DNA from: Actinomycetota bacterium | GTDB lineage: Bacteria > Actinomycetota > AC-67 | DNA: 64,000 bases | Direction of reading: 5' to 3' | Assembly (NCBI GenBank): GCA_041658565.1 | Contig: JBAZZY010000010.1 | Location: forward strand, 1 to 64,000 | In this document: positions 24,770 through 35,186 of the stretch, in pieces | Position numbering within the stretch: the stretch's first letter is position 1 | Layout: each line of letters starts with the position of its first letter | Position numbers and translations under genes: made by a program | The notes under the pieces: generated by a model | What the model was told of the DNA's origin: nothing | The model's database searches: none | What the model saw: only the letters and a program-made list of their open reading frames with translations

Positions 24770-26032
24770 CTAACGCGTCGACAGGAAGTACGACCTCTGC
24801 ACCCAAGGAAGCGAGAGGCTCTTCCTGGTGCCGGTCGTCAGATCAACTCGGAAAACGGGCCCGATGGCGGCCCACGGAGTCTCCCAGCAATCATCGACAT
24901 TGCATGGACGGGTCTTCGTCAGCACCAGTTCGTCGTTCGACACCCACATCGCATCAACCGCATCATCGGCGACCTTCCGCTCGGTTCCGACCGCAAGATC
25001 GAAAACGTACGCTGCGGGGTGCTTGCCGGACGTGTCGTACGCCAAACGAGTCCCGTCGGGTGAGACCGAGGGCCGCATGGCGTCGTGACGGACCGCCAGA
25101 GTCTGCCTCGACCCAGTCACCGGATCGAACGAATACCACACGCGGCGGGAGTCCAGCTCGGGGGTGGCAAGCTTGTACGAGTCGCGATAGGTGCTTCGGT
25201 AGTAGATCCGGGATCCGTCTGGCGACCACGTGGCAAACGTGCCCTCCCCGGGCGGAGCAACATCGCTGCCGTCCGGTCGAACGACGAACATCGTGACCCC
25301 GGTGAGCCCGTCGTCGGAGTAGAGAATCTCCTGGACGAGAAGCATCCGCCCATCCGGCGACCAAGATGCTTCCGCATCCTCGTCCTCTGCCGACTCGCGC
25401 AGGGCAGCGTCTCCGAGAGCACCTAGCCGGTGCACCTTGCCGGTCGCACGGCAGTAGTGCATCGCCGTCAGCGCTACCGAGGACACGTCAACTTCCTGAG
25501 ACTGAGACCGCGTGAGACTCAGTGCCGACCCGGTGGGATCCCACGCGCCGGGGGTGAAATCCCCTTCGAGCAGGACACGGCTCTTCCCGGTCCGCAGATC
25601 AATCTCTATAACCCGGGATTCGTCATAATCGCCCAGCCCGTAGCTGATCGTTTCCGGACCGGAGAAGTCGGCACCATTGACAGCGTGCTTCCCACCTCGC
25701 ACCAGGCGCCGAGACTTGTCGGTCTTCATGTCGTAGATCCAGAGGTCGTTCGCATAGCCCACGCCGGTGGGCCGCGCAAAGAGGATCCGCTCGACGCCGC
25801 CGGGCGGACGGTCGATGGCAGCGCCGGGGACGACCGGACAGGGACCCACCGACGCTGCCGCGGATGGCGCAGGACTCGAAGACCCGATGGCGCTGTTCGT
25901 CGCGCGATTGAAACTCAAACCGCAACCGGATGCAATGACGGCGACGAGCGCGCCACCGACCATTACGCCGATCCGATTCCGGAGACCCCCCACGGTCGGA
26001 AGTATAGGGCGGCTCCCGGGGGCGCTCATCAT
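24770..26032 (-). CDS. TolB-like beta-propeller lipoprotein
   Basis: About 420 residues from the tandem ATGs at 26032. A lipobox (VIASGC) near residue 37 follows the signal, then an Ala/Ser/Pro linker. The rest is WD40/PD40-type propeller with repeats such as FSGPETISYG, AEASWSPDGRMLLV, ATWSPDGSRIYY and RPSVSPDGTRLAYD. It is likely held outside the membrane as a binding or scaffolding propeller. It is divergent from the ABC exporter, and its 5' end was duplicated in the scar at 23.7 kb, which shows the pair once travelled as a block. Confidence 0.82.
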   Translation of the reverse strand: MMSAPGSRPILPTVGGLRNRIGVMVGGALVAVIASGCGLSFNRATNSAIGSSSPAPSAAASVGPCPVVPGAAIDRPPGGVERILFARPTGVGYANDLWIYDMKTDKSRRLVRGGKHAVNGADFSGPETISYGLGDYDESRVIEIDLRTGKSRVLLEGDFTPGAWDPTGSALSLTRSQSQEVDVSSVALTAMHYCRATGKVHRLGALGDAALRESAEDEDAEASWSPDGRMLLVQEILYSDDGLTGVTMFVVRPDGSDVAPPGEGTFATWSPDGSRIYYRSTYRDSYKLATPELDSRRVWYSFDPVTGSRQTLAVRHDAMRPSVSPDGTRLAYDTSGKHPAAYVFDLAVGTERKVADDAVDAMWVSNDELVLTKTRPCNVDDCWETPWAAIGPVFRVDLTTGTRKSLSLPWVQRSYFLSTR

Positions 26033-26167
26033 CGGCGTGCACTGAGGACGGACGACGCATTGAAGTTCCACACTCGTCGGCACCGTGCCTCTATTTCTGG
26101 AGATGCTCCGCAGCGACAGAGGTAGGCTCTGCTCGGCCGTACGCAAGTCGAAGCGCTGGGATCAGCA

Positions 26168-26956
26168 ATGATCGCGTGTGAGAGTGTCTCAAAGACGTAC
26201 CGGATCCGAGACCGCCTCGGGTGGTTCCGGCGCGGTCCAGCGCGCGCCATCCCGGCGCTGCACGAGGTCTCGCTCAGCATCGAGCAAGGTGAGATCGTCG
26301 GGCTGCTCGGCCCGAACGGCGCCGGCAAGACCACCTTGCTGAAGATCTTGTGCACGCTGGTGCTTCCAGACGCCGGGCGCGCGCACGTCGGCGGCTTCGA
26401 TGTCGCATGCGACGCGCGCGCGGCGCGCATGGCGATCGGGTTCGTTCCGGCGAGCGATCGCAGTCTGCACTGGAAGCTCACGGCCCGCGAGAACCTCGCG
26501 CTCTACGGCGGGCTCTACAACCTGTCCCGCTCCACCGTGCGCTCACGTTCGCATGGGACCCTAGCGAACGTCGGCCTCGCGGACTTCGTCGACGTCCCTG
26601 TCGAGAAGTTCTCAACCGGGATGCGCAAGCGCCTCATGCTCGCGCGCGCCTTGCTGCACAACCCGGCTGTGCTCCTTCTGGACGAACCGGGAAGCGGCCT
26701 GGACGTGCTCGGTAAGCGCGAGATGTGGACATCGCTGCGGCAAGCGGCCGCCGAGCACGGCGTCACCACGCTCATTGCGACGCACGACATGGAAGAGGCC
26801 GAAGTACTTCCCGAGCGACTGCTGCTCATCGATCGCGGAACTTTGCGCGCGGACGGGACGGCCACCGATCTGCGCCGGCGCGCAGGGCGGGAAGATCAAA
26901 GCCTCGGCGACGCATTCCTCGCTCTCACCGGAAGCTCACTTGAGGACTCCGAATGA
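26168..26956 (+). CDS. ABC-2 type exporter ATPase
   Basis: 262 residues. Walker A is GPNGAGKTTLLK, the signature is the variant FSTGMRKRLMLARAL, Walker B is VLLLDEPGSGLD, and the H-loop is IATHDMEEAE. This is the NodI/DrrA/NatA-type layout of ATPases that energise ABC-2 exporters. It overlaps the first permease gene by 4 bp. The cargo could be a drug, glycolipid or peptide; nothing nearby decides it. Confidence 0.93.
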   Translation: MIACESVSKTYRIRDRLGWFRRGPARAIPALHEVSLSIEQGEIVGLLGPNGAGKTTLLKILCTLVLPDAGRAHVGGFDVACDARAARMAIGFVPASDRSLHWKLTARENLALYGGLYNLSRSTVRSRSHGTLANVGLADFVDVPVEKFSTGMRKRLMLARALLHNPAVLLLDEPGSGLDVLGKREMWTSLRQAAAEHGVTTLIATHDMEEAEVLPERLLLIDRGTLRADGTATDLRRRAGREDQSLGDAFLALTGSSLEDSE

Positions 26957-27711
26957 GAGCTGTGCTTGCCCTGCTGCGCGCCGAGATGCTGCGCCGGCGC
27001 GCGTATCCGCTTCAGATCCTCGGCCTGACGCTCAGCCCCTTTCTTGTCGTCGGCCCGTTCGTGTTCGTCGGGACGATGTTCCCGGACCCGAAGGTGCGAA
27101 CATCGGTCGCCGTGGGCACGATCCTTTGGTACTGGCTCTCGATGTTGTTCTGGGGAGTCGGTTTCGGAATCCGCGAAGAGATGGAAGAGGGCGTATTCGA
27201 GAGCATCGCGGCAACACCGGCGCGCCTCCAGTCGCTGCTGGCCGCCAAGGCGCTGGACGTCCTCGCCGGCAACATCTACTTGACTGTGTGCACCTTTGCG
27301 CTCCTTCGCTGGACGGCGAACGTGACGGTGGCCGTCCCGTGGAGCCGCATCGTGCCGGTAGTGATGGCGGCCGCGTTCGCGCTTTCGGCGCTCGCCGTGG
27401 CTTACGCGGCACTCGTTCTGGCTACCCGGCAGGCTTCTGGGATTGGATCCATGACGCAGCAAGCTCTCGGAGCGCTCTCCGGCATGACGGCGCCCGTCTC
27501 GACGCTCCCGCGCGCCGCCCGATGGGCAAGCGCAGCCGTGCCGCTCACGTACGCAATCCAGGGCGCGCGCGCGGCCCTGGAAGGACGATGGCCGTGGAGC
27601 GAAATAGCCGTCTTGGCGGCCTTCGGAACCGGGATGCTGGTAGTCGGTCTGGCGGTCTTTGCGCACGCCGAGCGGCGCGCGCGCACTACGGGAACGCTCG
27701 GGGAGTATTGA
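26953..27711 (+). CDS. ABC-2 type permease, first subunit
   Basis: 252 residues with about six hydrophobic segments, starting at an ATG overlapping the ATPase stop. ABC-2 features include the early cytoplasmic GVGFGIREEMEEGVFESIAA, where the coupling helix lies, and the C-terminal PLTYAIQGARAALEG. It pairs with the following permease to form a heterodimeric exporter channel. Its stop overlaps the next ATG. Confidence 0.88.
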   Translation: MRAVLALLRAEMLRRRAYPLQILGLTLSPFLVVGPFVFVGTMFPDPKVRTSVAVGTILWYWLSMLFWGVGFGIREEMEEGVFESIAATPARLQSLLAAKALDVLAGNIYLTVCTFALLRWTANVTVAVPWSRIVPVVMAAAFALSALAVAYAALVLATRQASGIGSMTQQALGALSGMTAPVSTLPRAARWASAAVPLTYAIQGARAALEGRWPWSEIAVLAAFGTGMLVVGLAVFAHAERRARTTGTLGEY

Positions 27712-28541
27712 TGGCGGCTTTTGAAGCGACGTTGCGAGGGTCGGCAGCCCTGGCTGCAGCATCGCTTCGCGGACGTTCTCGCTACCGGCTGGACTACATC
27801 ACGTCCACCGTCGGTCCACTGCTGTGGGTTATCCCCGCGCTCCTCACGCTTCGCTTTGCTGAAAGCTTGGGAATGGGTGATGCGTTCAAGGATGCAACCG
27901 GGATCGCGCGTTCGCGCGCGCCGCTTTACTTCCTCGCCGGTGCCGTCTACTGGAACTACGTGGAGGGCGTCTGGAGCCTCGCCATGAACGTGCGCGGAGC
28001 GATGCGCAGCGGAACGCTCGAACCGCTTTGGTGCACGCCGGTCCCGCGCCTCGCGCTGGTTGCCGGCTGGTCGGCGGGAACCCTGGCCTCAATCACCCTG
28101 CAGTCGGCAATCGCGTTCGCCCTCCTCGCGATCGTGGGTGGAACGCCGCCGGTCGTTTCCTGGGTGGGGGTCGCTGCGCTGTTGGCGGGATCGGTGCTGG
28201 CCGCATACGGCTTCGCGTTCGTGTTGATCGGCCTCACTCTTCGTTTCCGAGATGCCGAATCGATCGTGAGCATGCTCGGGAACGCCGCTCCGCTTCTCGG
28301 GGGCGTCATCTTCCCCGTGGCGCTTCTGCCACTCCCCCTGCGCCTTCTCAGCTATCTCTTCCCATTCACCTACGGCGCAGACTTGCTCCGTTCGCTCTTG
28401 GCCGGAAGCCGCACACTGCTGCCCGCACACGTCGAGGTGCTGGTCCTGGCCGCCATGGCAGTCGTGCTCCCGGTGCTCGGCTGGTGGGGTCTGGTCCGGC
28501 TCGAGCGCGGTGCGCGCGCCCGCGGCCTCGAAGGCTACTAG
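27711..28541 (+). CDS. ABC-2 type permease, second subunit
   Basis: 276 residues, ATG at 27711 within the TGATG stop of the preceding gene. About six membrane segments; RGAMRSGTLEPLWCTPVPRL marks the coupling loop and PFTYGADLLRSLLAGSRTLL the conserved C-terminal ABC-2 region. The final GARARGLEGY tail is repeated exactly in the scar at 23.9 kb. Together with the two preceding genes it makes a complete exporter. Confidence 0.88.
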   Translation: MAAFEATLRGSAALAAASLRGRSRYRLDYITSTVGPLLWVIPALLTLRFAESLGMGDAFKDATGIARSRAPLYFLAGAVYWNYVEGVWSLAMNVRGAMRSGTLEPLWCTPVPRLALVAGWSAGTLASITLQSAIAFALLAIVGGTPPVVSWVGVAALLAGSVLAAYGFAFVLIGLTLRFRDAESIVSMLGNAAPLLGGVIFPVALLPLPLRLLSYLFPFTYGADLLRSLLAGSRTLLPAHVEVLVLAAMAVVLPVLGWWGLVRLERGARARGLEGY

Positions 28542-28658
28542 CCGATTGCTCGACCGGTCATCGTTACGCAATGCGCGCGAACGACCGGAAAAGCAAGGAC
28601 CTAACAAATAGCCTTTTCGGGGCATGGAATCGGCTTCGCACCGTGAAGAGAATGAGGC

Positions 28659-29912
28659 ATGACCCAAGGACATAAGGCCTCACTCGAGCAGGAGATGAGC
28701 CTGCTGCTCGAACTCAGTCGCGACGTTTCGAGCACACTTGACCTACAGGCCGTCCTCGACAAGAGCCTTGCGTCGCTGCGGCGTCTGATCGTGTTCGACG
28801 GTGGGTCAATTCAGTTGGTTGTCGACGGCGCCTTGCAGTTGGCCGCCACCGACCCCCCCGCGCCCCCCGAGGCGTACGCAGTTCGGCTACCGCTCGGCCG
28901 CGGACTCGGCGGCCGAATCGCCGTCACTTGCGAACCGCTCTACTGTCCCGACGCGACCGCCGACGCGCGCGCCGACCCCGAAGGACTCGCCAAGGCGGCG
29001 ACGGCCGGAATCCGCAGCTACTTCGGTGCACCCCTCATCGAGCACGGAGCAGCGATCGGCCTCGTTCAACTCGATTCGGGCACCGTCGATGCGTTCCCGG
29101 CAAACGCGCGCGCATTCGTACTGGCGTTCCTCCCCACGATCACCGCCGCCGTGCAAAACGCTCGACTGTTCAATCGCGAGGTCGAAACGCTCAACCTCCT
29201 TCGCGAAGCGGAGAACATCAAGAGCGACTTCCTCGCACTCGTGTCGCACGAATTGCGGACCCCGCTCACCGTGGTGATCGGGATAGCCGACACCCTCGCC
29301 GGGCACACGGCGGAGTTCGACGCCGACACGATCAAGGACCTCGCCCGACGGATCGGCCGAAACGGCCAGGTACTGATGCGCCTGATCGAGGATCTGCTCG
29401 ACCTGTCCACGATCGAACGTGACGTGATGAACATTGAAGTAACCTCATTGGACGCAGAAGAGTTGATCCGTGAGGTCGCCGACGGCATCCACGCCGAACG
29501 CCCACTGCGCATCCGGATCGCGCCGGGATTGCCGCCGGTCCTGGCGGATGCCGACCGACTGACACAGGTGTTGCGAAACCTCCTCAGCAACGCGGTGAAG
29601 TTCTCACCGCCGGGCACGCCAATCGAGGTACACGCCGAGATGGAAGGCGATCGAGTCGCAGTGAGCGTTACGGATCATGGCCTCGGCATCCCCAAGGAGT
29701 TCCAGGAGCAAGTCTTCCAACGGTTCTTCCAGGTTGAGCGAACGACGACGCGCTCAGTCGGCGGAATAGGCATCGGGTTGTACCTCGTGCAACATCTATG
29801 CAAGCTCATGGGCGCTTCCGTGCGCATCGACAGCTCGCCGGGGCACGGCAGCACCTTCACCGTCGTGCTCGCGGCGGCTGCCAGCGGGGCCAACGCTCTG
29901 CTCGATGCATGA
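28659..29912 (+). CDS. Soluble GAF-domain histidine kinase
   Basis: 417 residues with no membrane segment. A GAF domain occupies about residues 15-170 (LRRLIVFDGGSIQLVV, YFGAPLIEHGAAIGLVQL). A HisKA domain follows with the phospho-acceptor in LVSHELRTPLTVV near residue 190. The HATPase has the N box NLLSNAVKFS, G1 DHGLGI and G2 GGIGIGLYL. No response regulator is adjacent; the nearest is at 37166. It precedes a secreted subtilase on the same strand with a 175-bp gap, so it may belong to the signalling and protease cluster. Confidence 0.9.
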   Translation: MTQGHKASLEQEMSLLLELSRDVSSTLDLQAVLDKSLASLRRLIVFDGGSIQLVVDGALQLAATDPPAPPEAYAVRLPLGRGLGGRIAVTCEPLYCPDATADARADPEGLAKAATAGIRSYFGAPLIEHGAAIGLVQLDSGTVDAFPANARAFVLAFLPTITAAVQNARLFNREVETLNLLREAENIKSDFLALVSHELRTPLTVVIGIADTLAGHTAEFDADTIKDLARRIGRNGQVLMRLIEDLLDLSTIERDVMNIEVTSLDAEELIREVADGIHAERPLRIRIAPGLPPVLADADRLTQVLRNLLSNAVKFSPPGTPIEVHAEMEGDRVAVSVTDHGLGIPKEFQEQVFQRFFQVERTTTRSVGGIGIGLYLVQHLCKLMGASVRIDSSPGHGSTFTVVLAAAASGANALLDA

Positions 29913-30087
29913 GCAGCCCTATCGAACCGGCCCGGGCGCCGGGACACCTCGGACGTTTCGCCTACTCCTTCGGCTGCGCGTCAACCCGATCCGATCATTC
30001 GATGACCATCCTGCCCGGAATCACTTCAGCCACGCGCTACGGCGCTCGATGCCTACGAGCGAGATGGGGTAATAGGGGAGGACTACC

Positions 30088-32559
30088 GTGCGTCGATTCA
30101 TTTGCTTGTCCGCGCTTCTCACGTGCGCGCTGGTGTCGTTCGTTACCATTCCCGCGCGCGCATTGTCGCTGACGACTGTCGTCGTCACTTTCGACACCCG
30201 GCCGACCGCCGACATGCTCGCCGAGGTCTCCGGTGTCGCCGTTGCCGTCCACGGGTTCAAGCATCTGCCGGCCGCGGTCGCCGTCGTGGCGCCGGGCGAC
30301 GCAGGCCTGCTGGCGAACCTGCCGAGCGTGCGCCGCGTGTATCCGAACCGGGCCTTCACGTACCTGCTGCGGCAATCGACGCGCACGGTCCGAGCAGACC
30401 AGGCATGGGACCTCGGGTACAACGGCGCGGGAATCGGGGTGGCGGTAATCGACGCCGGCGTCGATGGGTCGCGTCCCGATCTTTGCGCCGCGCCGCAATT
30501 CTGCACCGGCACGGCCGTCAAGACCGTGCAGAACGTGAAGTTCGTCGGACGCCAGGACCTCGGCGTGGATCCGGTGTTGGTCCTTGAGGACCAGATAAAC
30601 ACCGACACGTCTTCCGGACACGGTTCCCACGTTGCCGGGATCGTCGGCTCCTGGGGCGTCTCCAGCGCCTACGAAGACGGCAAGTACCGCGGCGTCGCGT
30701 GGGGCGCGGACATCATCGGGCTCGGAACCGGTGAAGTCGCCACCGTCGACAACGTTCTCGCAGCCTACGACTGGGTCATCGCACACAGAGACGAGTACAA
30801 CATCCGGGTCATCAACAACTCGTGGGGCCCGGGCGCCGGCGCACCCTTCGACCCCGAGGATCCGGTCCAGCGCGCAACGACGGCCGCGCACGACGCGGGG
30901 ATCGCCGTCGTTTTCGCGGCCGGCAACGAAGGCCCCACCACCGACACTCTCAATGCGTTCTCGGCGAACCCGGATGCGATTTCAGTCGCGGCCGGGATGA
31001 AGGGCGGCCAGATCGCGTTCTTCTCCTCGCGCGGCGTGCCCGGCAGTTCCTTCTGGCACCCGACGGTCACCGCACCCGGGTACTTCATCGCCTCGGTCCG
31101 TGCCTCGACGGGCTTCTACGGCGACGTCGCCGACGCAACTGCGGGACCCAACCCGGATCTCGTGACCCCGCCGGACGACGTCTACTACGCGACATCCAGC
31201 GGCACGTCCATGGCGGCACCCCACGTCGCCGGCATCGTCGCGCTGATGCAGCAGGCTTCGTTCCAGAGTCGCGGCGCCTACCTCACTCCCGACCAAATCA
31301 AGAACATCCTGCAGAACACCGCGGTTTCGAACGACCCGGCGCGCGGTTCCGGCGGTCTTCCCAACTACCAGCGGTACACCATGGGAGCCGGCTACGCGGA
31401 TGCGCTTGCCGCCACGACCGCGGCAGCTGCGGGCACGATGACTTCGGCATACAACCCACACACCGTCTACGACGTCCGGACCTTCTCCGGCGACATCGGA
31501 CCGTCGACGGTGTTCGGGGTGTCGCAATCCGTCACCTCGACCTTCCAGGTCAACGCCGGCGCGATCTCACTGGACGCGATGATCGACTGGTCGCAGAAGG
31601 CGAACGGCCTCGATTTGGAGCTATACAACCCGTCGGGTGCGCTCGCGCACTCCACGTTCCTTCAGTGCAACCCCGACGCAGAGCCGAACGGCTTCTCGTG
31701 GTTCTGCACCCAAACCGCGAACCAGCGCATCGTGATCACGGCACCGGCTCCCGGCACGTGGACGGCCGTCGCACGCGGAACGATCTCGGCCGTAGACACG
31801 GTCAGGGGCACGTGGTCCGCGGTCTACCCCGACACCACCACACTCCCACCCGCCCCGGCGCCGGCGTCGATCACAGTCGCTGCCTCGTCACCACCGGCGA
31901 GCACGACCGGTCAGAGCGCCGCGGGTCAAAGCGTCGCGTTCGTGGCCACCGTGCACGACGCGGCCGGCAATGCGCTGCCGAACGCACCGGTCGCATGGAC
32001 GAGTTCGGGTGTGGGCCGAATCGAGTTTGGGGAGACCACGACGCACATCGACGGGACTGCCGACGCGTCTGCGCGAAGCGACGTTGCCGGTAGCCAGACG
32101 ATCACGGCATCCTCCGGGGAAGCAAGGGACTCGGCGAACCTCACGTGGATCGGCGTGACGTTGCCCGGCACCACGAGCACGCCCGGCCGAGCGTCGGGCG
32201 GCGGTTGGATCCCCGGCGCCTCGTCACCCAAGAACACGTTTGGGTTCTGGTCCGAATACCGCGCCGAATGGACCGGCCCCCAAGGGGAAGTCTCGTTTAA
32301 CGACCACGCCGATACAAAGGTGAAGGCGGCCGGCGTGAACCGACTCGAAATCACGGGGAGCACGGCAACGGTAACCGGCACGGCGACCGTCAACGGCAGT
32401 TCGGGTTATCGCTTCCAGCTCACCATCGCCGACGACGGGACACCCGGTCACGGCAGCGACACATTCGACCTCCGGCTGACCGCCGACCTGGACCCGCTGT
32501 GGACGTACCGGGCCACGGGAACGCTCCGGGGAGGCAATATCGTCGTGACGCGCGACTAG
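30088..32559 (+). CDS. Secreted subtilisin-like (S8) protease with Ig-like and C-terminal beta domains
   Basis: 823 residues from a GTG at 30088 with AGGGGAGG upstream. A signal peptide (about 1-25) and an I9-like pro-region precede the catalytic triad: Asp122 in VAVIDAGVD, His178 in SSGHGSH, Ser374 in SGTSMAAP. Asn is in AAGNEGP. Residues about 450-580 form a P-domain/PPC-like sandwich, then a bacterial Ig-like domain (FVATVHDAAGNALPNAPVAW). The C-terminal domain starts at SGGGWIPG and has TFGFWSEYR and IADDGTPGHGSD, a module often found at secreted-protein ends. Unlike the two other subtilases here it has no Trp-repeat tail. Confidence 0.92.
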   Translation: MRRFICLSALLTCALVSFVTIPARALSLTTVVVTFDTRPTADMLAEVSGVAVAVHGFKHLPAAVAVVAPGDAGLLANLPSVRRVYPNRAFTYLLRQSTRTVRADQAWDLGYNGAGIGVAVIDAGVDGSRPDLCAAPQFCTGTAVKTVQNVKFVGRQDLGVDPVLVLEDQINTDTSSGHGSHVAGIVGSWGVSSAYEDGKYRGVAWGADIIGLGTGEVATVDNVLAAYDWVIAHRDEYNIRVINNSWGPGAGAPFDPEDPVQRATTAAHDAGIAVVFAAGNEGPTTDTLNAFSANPDAISVAAGMKGGQIAFFSSRGVPGSSFWHPTVTAPGYFIASVRASTGFYGDVADATAGPNPDLVTPPDDVYYATSSGTSMAAPHVAGIVALMQQASFQSRGAYLTPDQIKNILQNTAVSNDPARGSGGLPNYQRYTMGAGYADALAATTAAAAGTMTSAYNPHTVYDVRTFSGDIGPSTVFGVSQSVTSTFQVNAGAISLDAMIDWSQKANGLDLELYNPSGALAHSTFLQCNPDAEPNGFSWFCTQTANQRIVITAPAPGTWTAVARGTISAVDTVRGTWSAVYPDTTTLPPAPAPASITVAASSPPASTTGQSAAGQSVAFVATVHDAAGNALPNAPVAWTSSGVGRIEFGETTTHIDGTADASARSDVAGSQTITASSGEARDSANLTWIGVTLPGTTSTPGRASGGGWIPGASSPKNTFGFWSEYRAEWTGPQGEVSFNDHADTKVKAAGVNRLEITGSTATVTGTATVNGSSGYRFQLTIADDGTPGHGSDTFDLRLTADLDPLWTYRATGTLRGGNIVVTRD

Positions 32560-32609
32560 CCCTACAACTACGCCGGCACTCCGGCTCGTCGCATCCCCGC
32601 CACTCGCCG

Positions 32610-35183
32610 TCATCTCGCGGCGGGACCGGCGAGCGCGAGGTGCGGGGCGTATGTCCGGTCCAAACGGGCGTCACTGTGCACACGCGCCGGCCAGGTCTGG
32701 TCCAGAACCGCAGCGATGTGCTCGGCGGCGAGCGGCTTGCTCAGCAAGTAGCCCTGCGCGACGTCGCATCCCAGGGCGCTCAGTCGGTTCCACGCAAGCT
32801 CGGTCTCGACTCCCTCCGCAACGACGCGAAGACCGAGCGTCCGTCCAAGGTCGATGATCGAACGCACGATAACGGCGTCGTCCTCGTCGGCCGTCATGCC
32901 CATGACGAACGAGCGATCGATCTTGATCTCGTCTACAGGCAGTCGCTGCAGATACGACAGAGAGGAATACCCGGTGCCGAAGTCGTCGATCGAGATCGCA
33001 ATCCCCATCGAACTCAACCGGGACAGGGTGCCGATCGATCGCGCCGGGTCGGTCATGATGTTCGTCTCGGTGACCTCGAGAGTGAGCGACGACGGATGAA
33101 CTCCGGCGTCACGCAGGCGTCGCGCGATCTGATCCGGGAGCCCTTGATCCAGCAGCGTTCGTGCGGAGAGGTTGACGGCCACACTCAGGTGGCGCCCGGC
33201 CGCCGACCACTTGGCGGATTGGCGAAGCGCGGCATCGAGCACCCAGTAGGTCAACGGACCGATCAAGCCGGTCTGCTCGGCGAGCGGAATGAAGTCGTCC
33301 GGCGAGACGAGGCCGCGACGGGGATGATTCCAGCGCACGAGCGCTTCGACGCCGGTGACCACGCCGCTGTCGATATCGGCCTTCGGCTGGAAGAACAGCA
33401 TCAGCTCGTCCGATTCGATCGCATGCCGCAACTCGCCGACCAGGGCCAGCCGCGCGGGACTGTAGGGGTCGCGCTCGGGCGCGTAGATCTGCGCGCCGGC
33501 CTGCTCGCCCTTCGCGAAGTACATGGCGACGTCGGCGCGCTGCATCAAGGTGTCGGAGTCCTCACCGTGTTCGGGATACAGCGCGATGCCGATGCTCGCG
33601 CCGACGGTGATCGTAACCTCCTGCAGAACGATGGGCTGCTCGAGTGTGGCGCGCACGGCCTCGGCGACGCGCAGAGCGTCGACGGTGTCGGAAAGCCTCG
33701 GCAGGACGACGGCGAACTCGTCGCCTCCCAGCCTGGCAACGGTGTCACCTTCTCGCAACGAACCACGCAACCGGCGCGCCATCTCCTGCAACAGCAGATC
33801 TCCGTTGTGATGGCCGAGTGTGTCGTTGACTTCCTTGAAACGATCCAGATCGATCATCATGATGGCGACTTGGTCTCCGGCGCGCGCGGCGGCCAGGACC
33901 GCTTGCCGCGTGCGATCACGGAGCAGCGTTCGATTAGGCAGGCCGGTCAGCGCGTCGTGAAGGGCTTGATGCTGGTTCTGCTCTGCCTGGATCTTGAGCC
34001 GATCCACGAGTTCGCCGTTGTGAACCATCGCGCTCGCGTGATTGGCAAACGTTTCGAAGAGCTTCAGGTCCTCGTGGTCGAAAGTGCCGACGTCCCCGAG
34101 GCGGTTGCGGACCATGATCGTTCCGGCAACCTTGTTCGCGACGTACAGCGGCGCCACCATCGCGTCGCGGATCCCCTGCGACTCGAAATGCTCACGGAGG
34201 CGCTCGTTCTTGATCGGGCGAGGTATCAGCACCGCCTGCGCTTCCGACGCAACACGCGCCCACACGCCCTCGCCGGGATCAGGCCGCGCGGGCTCGGTAA
34301 CGACATCGCCACCGTCGGCCCGGACGTACGTGCTCGTCGCTTCATGCTCCTCGTTCGCAAAGGCGACAACCTCCGCCGATTCCGCATTGAACATCGCGCA
34401 GAGTTGCCGCAGTATCTCGGGGATGATGGAGCCCTCTTCGAGGGGCTTCTCGACGATGCGCGTCGAGTCGTAGAGAAGCTCGAGACTTCCGTACCGCTGC
34501 CGGGTCGTGACGTACGCGCGGTAGGTGACGATCATGACGGCGGCCGCGATCGTCAGCAGCCATGCCGCGCGCGAGTCGTGCCAGATCACCGTTGCAGCCA
34601 GAAGCGCAAGGCCGGTATTGGTCGCGGTGGCAACCAGCCCGAGTCCCGGGAGACCGCGAAGGGCATGCCACACCAATCGTCCTTCGAGCAGCGAAACCGC
34701 GAGAGTGATCATCAATGCCGACGCGAGATCGATCGTGAGCGTGGCGCCGAGCGCGGCCGCCCACCACCGGGGCCCGAGGGGCTCGGAGGCACTCGCGAAG
34801 CACTGGAAGACGACGACGGCCAGCGTGGTACCGATCGCGTACTGGCTCAGGTTGAAGACGAACTTGACCAGCGGTTGCCTGCGGTGGATCGCGAGCGCCA
34901 CCGCTGATCCGGTGACGAGGGCCAAGATCAGCTCCGACGGCGGAGCGAAGAGCAATCCCAGGACGATCGGCAATTCGCTGATCGAGAACGAGTGCGTGTC
35001 CCTGCGGACGTGCACATGCACGGCGAAGATCTCAGCCAGGCAGAACATCGCCGCAAGGAGCGTCCAGTGGATCCGGACGGGGGCACCGACCGGCGCCAAC
35101 CCGCGGGTAACCCACACGTAGCCGGCCGCGGCAAGACAAGCCAAGAGTACGTTCAGGATCCAGACCCGGCGCGAACCGCACAT
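32610..35183 (-). CDS. Membrane GGDEF-EAL protein (cyclic-di-GMP synthase/phosphodiesterase) with GAF domain
   Basis: 857 residues. Residues 1 to about 210 are a multi-helix membrane domain containing RRQPLVKFVFNLSQYAIG, similar to the membrane domain of the histidine kinase at 49675-51573. A GAF domain follows (about 220-390). GGDEF has the intact motif RLGGDEFAVV near 483, with an RxxD inhibitory site five residues before it. EAL has GVEALVRW near 610, with NLSARTL, EVTETNIM, IDDFGTGYSS, KIDRSF and VAEGVE all present. Both activities look intact. It starts 3 bp after the Trp-repeat subtilase gene, indicating one transcript. Confidence 0.93.
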   Translation of the reverse strand: MCGSRRVWILNVLLACLAAAGYVWVTRGLAPVGAPVRIHWTLLAAMFCLAEIFAVHVHVRRDTHSFSISELPIVLGLLFAPPSELILALVTGSAVALAIHRRQPLVKFVFNLSQYAIGTTLAVVVFQCFASASEPLGPRWWAAALGATLTIDLASALMITLAVSLLEGRLVWHALRGLPGLGLVATATNTGLALLAATVIWHDSRAAWLLTIAAAVMIVTYRAYVTTRQRYGSLELLYDSTRIVEKPLEEGSIIPEILRQLCAMFNAESAEVVAFANEEHEATSTYVRADGGDVVTEPARPDPGEGVWARVASEAQAVLIPRPIKNERLREHFESQGIRDAMVAPLYVANKVAGTIMVRNRLGDVGTFDHEDLKLFETFANHASAMVHNGELVDRLKIQAEQNQHQALHDALTGLPNRTLLRDRTRQAVLAAARAGDQVAIMMIDLDRFKEVNDTLGHHNGDLLLQEMARRLRGSLREGDTVARLGGDEFAVVLPRLSDTVDALRVAEAVRATLEQPIVLQEVTITVGASIGIALYPEHGEDSDTLMQRADVAMYFAKGEQAGAQIYAPERDPYSPARLALVGELRHAIESDELMLFFQPKADIDSGVVTGVEALVRWNHPRRGLVSPDDFIPLAEQTGLIGPLTYWVLDAALRQSAKWSAAGRHLSVAVNLSARTLLDQGLPDQIARRLRDAGVHPSSLTLEVTETNIMTDPARSIGTLSRLSSMGIAISIDDFGTGYSSLSYLQRLPVDEIKIDRSFVMGMTADEDDAVIVRSIIDLGRTLGLRVVAEGVETELAWNRLSALGCDVAQGYLLSKPLAAEHIAAVLDQTWPARVHSDARLDRTYAPHLALAGPAAR

Positions 35184-35186
35184 AAC

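Noticed and set aside
32499..34907. 802-residue plus-strand ORF opposite the GGDEF-EAL gene
   Set aside because: Composition is Arg/Gly/Asp-rich with no domain; the minus-strand frame has complete GGDEF, EAL and GAF motifs.
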